Assembly (NCBI GenBank): GCA_034437075.1
Contig: DAOTVD010000334.1
Coordinates: 1 to 6,160 of the forward strand
Direction of reading: 5' to 3'
DNA length: 6,160 nt
Origin: DAOTVD01 sp034437075
GTDB lineage: Bacteria; Chloroflexota; Anaerolineae; Aggregatilineales; J027
Under the pieces are notes generated by a model. It was not told the DNA's origin, did not search any database, and worked only from the letters and a program-made list of their open reading frames with translations. Numbering within the stretch: position 1 is the stretch's first letter; each line of letters begins with the position of its first letter. Of the stretch, positions 1 to 4,940 are shown in pieces. The position numbers and the translations under genes are program-made.

Positions 1-9
1 TCACGAAAG

Positions 10-27
10 CGAGGTTATTTCACCTCG
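10..27 (-). other. Inverted repeat across the rplL stop codon
   Basis: Perfect 6-base inverted repeat (CGAGGT, 6-base loop, ACCTCG) spanning the TAA of rplL. On the minus strand it is followed by CTTTCG, so the T tract is too short for a convincing intrinsic terminator. It could be a weak attenuator or RNA-processing hairpin between rplL and the next gene, or chance. The short distance to the window edge prevents judging it further. Confidence 0.3.
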
Positions 28-422
28 ATGACGGCGCCTTCGGCTTCCAGCTTGGATTTGGCATCTTCGGCAGTTTCCTTAGAGACGCCTTCCAACACGG
101 TCGCGGGCGCGCCTTCGACCATCGCCTTCGCATCGGCCAGGCCCAGGTTCAGGCCGGGCAAGCCGCGCACGGCTTTAATGACGTTGATCTTCTTGGGGCC
201 AACCTCTTTGAGGATGACATCAAATTCGGTCTTTTCTTCGACCTCTTCGGCGGGGGCCGCTGCGCCACCCGCCGCCGCCCCCATCATGGCCATGGGCATC
301 ATCATCCCACCACCGGCGGCAGCTTCCACACCCCAGGCTTCTTCCAGGCGCTTTTTTAGGTCGGCGGCTTCCATAACAGTCAGGTTACTGAGTTCTTCTA
401 CGAGCTTATCCAAATCAGCCAT
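15..422 (-). CDS. rplL: 50S ribosomal protein L7/L12
   Basis: Multicopy stalk protein of the large ribosomal subunit; dimers bind the L10 C-terminus and recruit translational GTPases (EF-Tu, EF-G, IF2). The 135 residues show the usual three parts: an N-terminal dimerisation region (about 1-32, starting MADLDKLVEELSNLTVMEA), an Ala/Gly/Met-rich hinge (about 33-62) and the factor-binding C-terminal domain (about 66-135, with EFDVILKEVGPKKINVIKAVR and ending GAVIEVK). It is slightly longer than the usual 120-130 residues, owing to the hinge and a short insertion in the C-terminal domain (GLPGLNLGLADAK where E. coli has GATGLGLKEAK). The start is ATG with an AGAGGA ribosome binding site at 428-433. 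It lies 62 bases after rplJ on the same strand with no promoter seen between, so the two form the rplJL operon. What follows rplL (often rpoB) is outside the window. Identity is very secure. Confidence 0.98.
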   Translation of the reverse strand: MADLDKLVEELSNLTVMEAADLKKRLEEAWGVEAAAGGGMMMPMAMMGAAAGGAAAPAEEVEEKTEFDVILKEVGPKKINVIKAVRGLPGLNLGLADAKAMVEGAPATVLEGVSKETAEDAKSKLEAEGAVIEVK

Positions 423-427
423 TGTGT

Positions 428-433
428 TCCTCT
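428..433 (-). promoter_or_regulatory. Ribosome binding site of rplL
   Basis: AGAGGA on the minus strand, 5 bases before the rplL ATG, inside a purine-rich stretch (AAGGAAAGAGGAA). It fixes the ATG at 422 as the start. Confidence 0.75.
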
Positions 434-484
434 TTCCTTAGCTTGATAGTGATTCAATCGAGAGCGTTGCGTGTGCCAAGCGCA

Positions 485-1051
485 TTAAGCAGCTTCGTTT
501 TCCTGCTTGGCCACATAGGCGGCCAAGACGTCGGCCACCGAACTGACCCCCGCACTCAGGACGTTCACCAGATTTTGCGGTGGGGCGTTCAGCACATTGA
601 CCAGGCCTTGCGTCGGCTGGGTGAGCATGCCCAAGATTTGAGCGCGCAGTTCATCCAGCGATGGCAATTCGGAGATGGCCTGTAAATCGGATTCACCGAT
701 GACGGAATTCCCGATCACGCCGCCCTTCAAGATCAGCAGTTCGTTAGTCTTGCGCTGGTCGAGCAGGGTTTTGACGGTCGCAGGAAGGTCGGTATACGCA
801 AAGCTTACCGCCACCGGCCCATTGAGTAGGTCATCGGGTACAGGCATACCCAGGCTATCGAGCGCGATTTTGAACAAGCGGTTTTTCGTCACGACGTACG
901 ATGACGCTTGTTCGCGCAAAGCGGCGCGGAGTTCATTCAGGCGCGACACCTTCATGCCGCGATATTCGGTGACGATGAAACCCGTGCTGCGCTCTAGCAT
1001 ATCGGTATACTGCGCCACGATTTCCTCTTTACGTGCGCGTGTAATCGCCAA
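485..1051 (-). CDS. rplJ: 50S ribosomal protein L10
   Basis: Base of the ribosomal stalk: its N-terminal domain binds 23S rRNA and its C-terminal helix carries the L7/L12 dimers. It is also expected to bind its own leader RNA. The 188 residues are of normal or slightly long size. Family features: N-terminal MAITRARKEEIVAQYTDML, the RGMKVSRLNELRAALRE segment, YVVTKNRLFKIAL (about 52-64), the GPVAVSF strand (78-84), and a tail of hydrophobic repeats (LVNVL at 150-154 and 161-165, then VADVLAAYVAK) forming the L12-binding helix. The start is TTG at 1051-1049. It is chosen because AAAGGAGG lies 7 bases upstream and the next Met residues (18 and 33) would remove conserved N-terminal sequence. It is the first gene of rplJL, preceded by its own promoter, leader and attenuator. 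No rplA lies upstream; the upstream neighbour is a signalling protein. Confidence 0.98.
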   Translation of the reverse strand: MAITRARKEEIVAQYTDMLERSTGFIVTEYRGMKVSRLNELRAALREQASSYVVTKNRLFKIALDSLGMPVPDDLLNGPVAVSFAYTDLPATVKTLLDQRKTNELLILKGGVIGNSVIGESDLQAISELPSLDELRAQILGMLTQPTQGLVNVLNAPPQNLVNVLSAGVSSVADVLAAYVAKQENEAA

Positions 1052-1058
1052 TGCCTAT

Positions 1059-1066
1059 CCTCCTTT
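1059..1066 (-). promoter_or_regulatory. Strong ribosome binding site of rplJ
   Basis: AAAGGAGG on the minus strand, 7 bases before a TTG codon. It is close to a full anti-16S match with ideal spacing, and is what supports the unusual TTG start of rplJ. Confidence 0.85.
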
Positions 1067-1085
1067 CGTGAGAAACAGGTGCATC

Positions 1086-1124
1086 AAAAAAACGACCTTG
1101 CCATATGTCGTGCAGCATAGGTCG
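1086..1124 (-). terminator. Intrinsic terminator (attenuator) in the rplJ leader
   Basis: On the minus strand, CGACCT (1124-1119), a bulged A-containing extension TGC/GCA, and AGGTCG (1098-1093) form a stem of about nine pairs. Seven T residues follow at once (1092-1086). This is a textbook Rho-independent terminator, placed between the L10 leader and the rplJ ribosome binding site, so it acts as an attenuator rather than an end-of-gene terminator. Its 5' arm overlaps the 3' strand of the leader closing helix (TGGCGAC, 1127-1121), so the two structures exclude each other. Confidence 0.8.
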
Positions 1125-1211
1125 CCAGTTCTTGAAGCTATCAAGCTGGGCCTTTTTCTGCACCTCGGCAGGAGATTAAGCGCGTTTTGCGCCCCTGCTG
1201 TCTATGGCGAC
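1121..1211 (-). ncRNA. Ribosomal protein L10 leader (cis-regulatory RNA)
   Basis: Untranslated leader of rplJ expected to bind the L10-L12 complex for autogenous control. Conserved L10-leader blocks are readable on the minus strand: AGACAGCAGG (1203-1194) and, 21 bases later, CCTGCCGAGGTG (1172-1161), preceded by CTTAAT. GCAGG pairs with CCTGC around an inner GCGC/GCGC hairpin (1192-1180); the unpaired bases beside this helix fit the kink-turn known from the family. Further downstream is a hairpin CTTGA/TCAAG (1145-1131). A long-range helix GTCGCCA (1211-1205) with TGGCGAC (1127-1121) can close the element and would block the terminator that follows. By analogy with the Bacillus rplJL leader, L10-L12 binding would favour termination. 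The motif match is from memory of the family; a covariance search was not run. Confidence 0.82.
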
Positions 1212-1229
1212 AGGGAATGTCTAATTGAA

Positions 1230-1254
1230 GCGGAGGAATGATACCAGCCTCCGC
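1230..1254. other. Inverted repeat around the rplJ -10 box
   Basis: GCGGAGG (1230-1236) and CCTCCGC (1248-1254) form a perfect 7-base inverted repeat with an 11-base centre containing the -10 hexamer of the rplJ promoter. It may be the termination hairpin of the receiver-GAF gene (16 bases after its stop, but with only a poor TTCAATT tail), an operator, or chance. None of these can be chosen from the sequence alone. Confidence 0.35.
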
Positions 1255-1266
1255 AGAGAGCGTCAA
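1238..1266 (-). promoter_or_regulatory. Sigma-A-type promoter of rplJL
   Basis: The -35 box TTGACG (1266-1261) and -10 box TATCAT (1243-1238) are exactly 17 bases apart, with TGG directly before the -10 (extended -10). Each hexamer has five of six consensus bases. The predicted start is near 1231, giving a leader of about 180 bases. The -35 begins only five bases after the stop codon of the receiver-GAF gene, so rplJL has its own promoter, although read-through from upstream cannot be excluded. Confidence 0.82.
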
Positions 1267-1270
1267 TGCT

Positions 1271-2125
1271 TTAGCTGCGGGCCTCTTTGGCCAGGGCGCT
1301 GGCCAATTGTGCACTGACCAGTTCCAGCATCATCACATTCTCTTGCGAAATCGCGTCCAGGTCCACCCGGCACGCGAACATCACCCCAAAGCGCACCGTT
1401 GTTCCGACGGGGATGCACGCGGCGGATTTGAATTGCCCCTTTTTCACGAAGGGATGGTTAAGCTCATCCTGGGGGCTAACCGTGCGACTTTGCCCGTTTT
1501 GGGCCACCCAGCCCAGCAAAGAGTTGTTGTAATCTGGCTGGCGCGGCGCGAGCTTGGTGGCTTCCTCCGGGCCGACTTGCGCCGACAGCAACAGCGACGG
1601 ATTGTCGCCTTTTGAGATCGTATAGAATGCCACGTAGTCATAGCCTAGTTCGGCCAGCGCTTCTACAGCAGCTTGCTGGCGAGATGTGCCGCTCTGGTCA
1701 GCACGCAAGATGGATTTGGCGAATTGGCGCACGGGGGGCAATGCATCCGCGCGCAGTGTTTGCAAGCGCCGATCTTCGTTTAGGTGTTTGATGCGCGTAA
1801 TCAGATCATTGTTTTTGAAGGGTTCGGTCGAAATATCATCTGCGCGGCCTGGCAGGGCGAAGTCCGCCCCTTCATCCACAGAGATAATGAGCAGGCGCGG
1901 GTATTTCATGCGAATTTCCTTCAGCATATCATAAACATCCCCCAGCGTATTATCGACTACGAAAACATCAATCGGCTGGGTCGCATCGTCCATGGCGGCG
2001 CGCGCCTTTTCTAGGCTAGTAACCAGGGATACATGAAATGTGGGCTCCTTTTTCAAACCCTCCCGAAAGCGTTTTTCTGCTTCTTGCTGAACAGCCACCA
2101 GGATATTTAGTTTGACGTCTGTCAC
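1271..2125 (-). CDS. Receiver-like plus GAF domain protein
   Basis: A 284-residue soluble protein with two recognisable parts. Residues 5-115 have a CheY-like alternating fold: NILVAV strand, VFVVDN with D58 at the phospho-acceptor position, LLIIS (78-82), and TEPFKNNDLITRIKHL at the end. The usual acidic pair after strand 1 is missing (AVQQE instead of a VDDE-like motif), and the invariant Lys of the KP motif is replaced by Glu101-Pro102, so canonical phosphorylation is doubtful. Residues about 130-280 fit a GAF domain (YVAFYTIS, LLLSAQVG, SLLGWVAQNGQS, SAACIPV, FGVMFACR, ENVMMLELVSAQLASALA), a small-ligand or protein-interaction fold. There is no DNA-binding or catalytic output domain. The start is GTG behind GAGGAGGT (2136-2129), with 4 bases between GGAGG and GTG. 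It lies 84 bases after the kinase on the same strand, so a functional link is plausible but inferred. The exact role is unknown. Confidence 0.85.
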   Translation of the reverse strand: MTDVKLNILVAVQQEAEKRFREGLKKEPTFHVSLVTSLEKARAAMDDATQPIDVFVVDNTLGDVYDMLKEIRMKYPRLLIISVDEGADFALPGRADDISTEPFKNNDLITRIKHLNEDRRLQTLRADALPPVRQFAKSILRADQSGTSRQQAAVEALAELGYDYVAFYTISKGDNPSLLLSAQVGPEEATKLAPRQPDYNNSLLGWVAQNGQSRTVSPQDELNHPFVKKGQFKSAACIPVGTTVRFGVMFACRVDLDAISQENVMMLELVSAQLASALAKEARS

Positions 2126-2176
2126 GTGACCTCCTCGTTCAGTTTATTTTTTAACCCGTGACGCATTAGCGCCTTC

Positions 2177-2204
2177 AGTATACTCTACCAGGCTCAGGCA
2201 TGAA
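2177..2204 (-). promoter_or_regulatory. Possible weak promoter of the receiver-GAF gene
   Basis: TATACT (2182-2177) is a good -10 box, but the best -35 at 16 bases is TTCATG (2204-2199), with only three matches to consensus. If used, the mRNA would start near 2170 with a leader of about 45 bases. The alternative is simple co-transcription with the kinase gene; no convincing terminator lies between the two. Confidence 0.3.
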
Positions 2205-2209
2205 TGCAT

Positions 2210-4261
2210 TTAGCGGGCCATTTCTAGCCAATAGGTGTTGCCCTGGCCTTCGCCCGTCCAACCGACCTGGCCGTTATACTCCACCAACCACCAGATGATT
2301 TGATCGCGATTGTTGCAGATCGGCCCGCCCAAGACCCGTACGGTATCGCCAGCAGGGATGTCGTCCATACGGCGCGAATTCGGATCGCGCGACGGGCGCG
2401 CCGGATTAGTATTTAAGACATTTGGCGGGTTGAATAGCACGCGCGCAGTTCCGCCAATTTGCAAACGCGGTACCAGGCCAACGCCGCTACACCTTTCGTC
2501 ATAGACCCGTTGTGTCCACACATTGGGCGTGTCTAGTGGTTCTGTCCAATAGCCATCCTGGTCGCCTTCACCTGTCCAGCCGACCGTGCCATCGTCCAGC
2601 ATGACTTGCCAGCGATTGAGGTTGCGTGAACAGATTGGCCCGCCGATCACATCGAATGATTCGCCCGGTTGGATGAGGCCAATTTGTGAACTATTGGTGT
2701 TTGCTTCGCGCCGCAGCACATTCGGGATGGGTGGCTGGGGTAATATCCAGGCTCTTTCGCCCGGCACCATCCGTGGGCGCGGCTCGCGGCCATTACAGAT
2801 ATCCGATAAATCATATATCCAGGCCGTGTTGATGGTGTTGGCTGGGGTAGAGGGTAAGCGGAGTTCTGTTGCGGTTGGGCGCGGTGTGCTGGTGGGCCTG
2901 GGGGTATTGGTGCTGGTCGGTAAGGGCGTAAAGGTGGGTAGGGGGGTAAAGGTCGGTTGTGGCGTGAACGTTGGCTGTGGTGTAAATGTCGGTGGCGGCG
3001 TCTGAGTGGCAGAAGGTTCTGGGGTAGCCGTTGGCTCTAGCGTGGCTGTTGGTTCTGGCTGGGGTGTATCGCTGGGCAGTGGCGCGGCTTCTTCAGTCGT
3101 GTCATCGGTTACTTCGGGGAGAATCACGGCGGCATCTGCTTCGCGTTCTGGCGGATCATCATCGTTCGCATTATCCGCGCTACTGCCGCCAAACAAGCCA
3201 AACAAGATAAGCCCCACCCCGGCAATCACCAGCCCCAAAATGCCAAAAATAATCATCCCACGCCCTGGGCCTGCGGGTTGGTCCGCCTGGGCGGGGCGTT
3301 GCGACATGGCGGTCTGATTCGCCTGGGTCAAAACTGGGGTAGCGGGCGTGGCCCGGCGTGGCCCATCAATGCGCGGGGGCGTTATCTGGCTGGGGGTGTC
3401 CATCACTGTGGCGCTTGGCACATCCGCTCCGCTGAACGCAGCTTTCATCGCCTCGACAAACGCATGTGCGGTAGGATAGCGATCATCGGGTTGCTTGGCC
3501 AGCGCGCGCTGCAAGACGTTATTCACCCCAGCGGATAACATCGGCGAGACTTCAACCATATTCGGCGGGTCTTCATTGAGATGCTTGTGCATCATGGCAT
3601 AGGGCGTGGGTGCGTTAAACGGCAGTTGCCCGGTAAAAATCTCGTAAGCCATAATGCCCAGAGCATACAGATCAGCGCGCCCATCCAGGGCTTCGCCGCG
3701 CCATTGTTCTGGCGCCATATAAGCGGGCGTGCCCAGAATTTGGCCTGTGCCCGTCAGATTGGTGTTGCCCTCAACCACCTTCGCGATCCCAAAGTCCGAA
3801 AGATAGGCGTTGTTTTCTTCATCGAATAACACATTGCTAGCTTTAAGGTCACGATGCACAATCCCGCGCTTGTGCGCGTAATCCAACGCGCTCGCGACCT
3901 GAGAGAGTATTTTTTGAGCCTGAGCAATCGGTGGTGGGCCATGGCTACGCAGGCGCTCATCCAACGCGCCATGACTCAGCAGGCGCATCACGATATAACT
4001 CATGCCCCGGTCGGTGCCATGGTCATAAACAGGCAAAATATGCGGGTGTTCTAGGCTGGCCGCTAGTTCGACCTCACGCGAGAAGCGCTTTAGGTAGCCG
4101 GGTGCTTGGGCGAGATGCGCGGGCAGCACCTTAACGGCTACCTTGCGTTTCACCGCTTCTTGGTAGGATTCGTAAACGGCGCCCATGCCGCCCACACCCA
4201 GCAAGCGTGTTAATTTATAGTTACCGAGTGTTTGCCCCGATATATGTGATGCATCCACCAT
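2210..4261 (-). CDS. Transmembrane Ser/Thr protein kinase with two SH3-like sensor repeats
   Basis: PknB-like Hanks-type kinase of 683 residues. The cytoplasmic kinase domain (about 15-275) has every key motif: Gly-rich loop LGVGGMGAVY (21-30), ATP-binding Lys44 (VAVKV), helix-C Glu63, catalytic loop HRDLKASN (136-143, Asp138), DFG (156-158), Thr-rich activation loop (T167, T170, T172, T178) and APE (183-185). It should therefore be active. A Pro/Gln-rich juxtamembrane stretch precedes one membrane helix (about 336-359, MIIFGILGLVIAGVG onward). Outside lies an acidic, then Pro-Thr-rich linker (about 361-470) and two related domains (about 484-576 and 587-681). Both carry an early Cys-x-Gly, GGPIC (540-544, 645-649), GWTGEG (561-566, 668-673) and YW: bacterial SH3-like modules, not the PASTA repeats of PknB. 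The start is ATG; its ribosome binding site is poor (GGGGG about 10 bases upstream). Upstream is an extended -10 promoter, downstream the receiver-GAF gene. The signal sensed is unknown. Confidence 0.95.
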   Translation of the reverse strand: MVDASHISGQTLGNYKLTRLLGVGGMGAVYESYQEAVKRKVAVKVLPAHLAQAPGYLKRFSREVELAASLEHPHILPVYDHGTDRGMSYIVMRLLSHGALDERLRSHGPPPIAQAQKILSQVASALDYAHKRGIVHRDLKASNVLFDEENNAYLSDFGIAKVVEGNTNLTGTGQILGTPAYMAPEQWRGEALDGRADLYALGIMAYEIFTGQLPFNAPTPYAMMHKHLNEDPPNMVEVSPMLSAGVNNVLQRALAKQPDDRYPTAHAFVEAMKAAFSGADVPSATVMDTPSQITPPRIDGPRRATPATPVLTQANQTAMSQRPAQADQPAGPGRGMIIFGILGLVIAGVGLILFGLFGGSSADNANDDDPPEREADAAVILPEVTDDTTEEAAPLPSDTPQPEPTATLEPTATPEPSATQTPPPTFTPQPTFTPQPTFTPLPTFTPLPTSTNTPRPTSTPRPTATELRLPSTPANTINTAWIYDLSDICNGREPRPRMVPGERAWILPQPPIPNVLRREANTNSSQIGLIQPGESFDVIGGPICSRNLNRWQVMLDDGTVGWTGEGDQDGYWTEPLDTPNVWTQRVYDERCSGVGLVPRLQIGGTARVLFNPPNVLNTNPARPSRDPNSRRMDDIPAGDTVRVLGGPICNNRDQIIWWLVEYNGQVGWTGEGQGNTYWLEMAR
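2919..3008 (-). repeat. 18-base tandem repeats coding for the Pro-Thr linker
   Basis: Five imperfect 18-base units (plus-strand form close to GGTAGGGGCGTAAAGGTC) begin at 2919, 2937, 2955, 2973 and 2991. Each encodes six residues of the TFTPQP/TFTPLP type. Less regular Pro-Thr codons continue on both sides (about 2867-3070; PTATLEPTATPEP and PTSTPRPTAT). Because the unit is a multiple of three, copy-number change would alter linker length without shifting the frame. The long antisense frames here, rich in Val and Gly, are by-products of the repeat. Confidence 0.75.
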
Positions 4262-4310
4262 AAGACAGGCCCCCGCGAGTTAGGTCGTCGTTATGTATTT
4301 ACTACGCCCG

Positions 4311-4344
4311 ATTATACCAGCCCAGTTGCTATAAAGCTCGTCAA
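4311..4344 (-). promoter_or_regulatory. Extended -10 promoter of the kinase gene
   Basis: A perfect TATAAT (4316-4311) preceded by TGG forms an extended -10. A TTGACG hexamer exists at 4344-4339, but its 22-base spacing is too long for a standard -35. The promoter probably relies on the extended -10, with a start near 4304 and a leader of about 43 bases. The core GCTGGTATAAT is nearly the same as GCTGGTATCAT of the rplJ promoter. Confidence 0.6.
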
Positions 4345-4346
4345 CC

Positions 4347-4368
4347 AAAAGGCCGGGGGCCACGCCGG
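4347..4368 (-). terminator. Possible weak terminator after the OsmC-family gene
   Basis: GGCC-CCC-GGCC followed by TTTTGGTT on the minus strand, with an alternative CCGG/CCGG pairing. It lies 24 bases after the OsmC-family stop codon and before the kinase promoter. The stem is short and the T tract is only four bases, so it may terminate inefficiently. Confidence 0.35.
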
Positions 4369-4391
4369 ATAATTGGGGTGTATGCTCGGTA

Positions 4392-4802
4392 TTATCCAGT
4401 TTCGATGACATCAAAATCGAAGGTAATTTCGGCAGCGTATTTAAGCGTGGCCGAGACGGAACAATATTTGCTTTCGGACAGTTCGATAGCTTTTTCAACA
4501 TCGGCCTCTTTTAGGCCAACGCCACCCACCCGGTAGGAAATATGAATTTTGCGAAATGTCCATGGCGGGTCGGCTTCTTGTTCGCCCGTCACTTTGACAT
4601 GCAATTCGGTCAGCTTGGCGCGTTTCTTGCTCAGGATACTTACCACGTCATAAGCTGTGCACCCCCCCAACGCTACCAGCAACAATTCGGAGGGCTTCAT
4701 CCCGATGCCATCGTCGGGGCTAGACATTACAACCGAATGCTGTGTGCTGTCTGTACCAATAAACTGAGTATTTTCTACCCAGGTGATGTTTGCCTGTGCC
4801 AT
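4392..4802 (-). CDS. OsmC-family peroxidase-like protein
   Basis: Member of the OsmC/Ohr superfamily, cytoplasmic dimers whose characterised members reduce organic or fatty-acid hydroperoxides through two cysteines. The 136 residues match the family size. The two Cys are in the expected contexts: C48 in LLLVALGGCTAYDVVSIL, on the central helix, and C114 in SESKYCSVSATL. The segment GMKPSELLLVALGGCTA and a C-terminal hydrophobic strand are also typical. The sequence looks closer to the YhfA-like branch than to Ohr, so the substrate is uncertain and I give no symbol. The ATG start has only a weak ribosome binding site (AGAAAG). It is divergent from the pseudouridine synthase gene, with promoters for both in the 138-base gap. 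Nothing links it to the kinase downstream except strand. Confidence 0.92.
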   Translation of the reverse strand: MAQANITWVENTQFIGTDSTQHSVVMSSPDDGIGMKPSELLLVALGGCTAYDVVSILSKKRAKLTELHVKVTGEQEADPPWTFRKIHISYRVGGVGLKEADVEKAIELSESKYCSVSATLKYAAEITFDFDVIETG

Positions 4803-4838
4803 GTGGCGTACTTTCTGCTCATTTGAACCACGATAATG

Positions 4839-4868
4839 ATTTTAGTCTAGCTAGTTGTGGCGTGTAGA
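4839..4868 (-). promoter_or_regulatory. Probable promoter of the OsmC-family gene
   Basis: TAAAAT (4844-4839) as -10 with TCTACA (4868-4863, four of six consensus bases) 18 bases upstream. The predicted start is near 4832, leaving a leader of about 30 bases. It faces away from the synthase promoter in the same gap. I see no clear operator between them. Confidence 0.4.
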
Positions 4869-4924
4869 GTAGGGCCGCATTTCACCTTTTTCGGCTGCTT
4901 TTTTGCAGGTATCGTCCCCAGGGC

Positions 4925-4933
4925 TGCTATAAT
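4925..4933 (+). promoter_or_regulatory. Extended -10 promoter of the pseudouridine synthase gene
   Basis: TGC-TATAAT: a perfect -10 (4928-4933) with the TG of an extended -10. No good -35 exists at 16-18 bases; TTGCAG at 4903-4908 is 19 bases away. Transcription should start near 4940-4941, which is at or next to the ATG at 4941, so the mRNA is predicted to be leaderless. Confidence 0.65.
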
Positions 4934-4940
4934 GCAACAC

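Noticed and set aside
28..441. Plus-strand frame of 137 codons opposite rplL
   Set aside because: Shadow of a certain ribosomal gene; low-complexity Ser/Ala composition and no family match.
675..1241. Plus-strand frame of 188 codons opposite rplJ and its leader
   Set aside because: It runs across rplJ, the attenuator and the leader RNA, all well supported on the other strand, and has no recognisable domain.
1238..1615. Plus-strand frame opposite the receiver-GAF gene
   Set aside because: It overlaps the GAF coding region, is His/Gln/Arg-rich, and has no domain or ribosome binding site.
2919..3008. Possible CRISPR-like array
   Set aside because: Units are contiguous, 18 bases, have no spacers and stay in the kinase reading frame; they encode a Pro-Thr linker.
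2586..3317. Plus-strand frames opposite the kinase, rich in Val, Gly and Ser
   Set aside because: They are the complement of the Pro-Thr linker and membrane region; their repeats mirror the 18-base units and they have no independent domain or ribosome binding site.
4339..4344. TTGACG as a normal -35 for the kinase promoter
   Set aside because: The 22-base distance to TATAAT is outside the usable range; the extended -10 is the better explanation.
4895..4908. CTGC-TTTTTT-GCAG inverted repeat in the divergent gap
   Set aside because: A four-base stem with a six-T loop is expected by chance and has no matching second copy to suggest an operator.
4857..4940. N-terminal extension of the pseudouridine synthase from GTG at 4857
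   Set aside because: It would add 28 residues (MACRVGPHFTFFGCFFAGIV and so on) with no family similarity, it overlaps the promoter, and the S4 domain begins just after the ATG at 4941.
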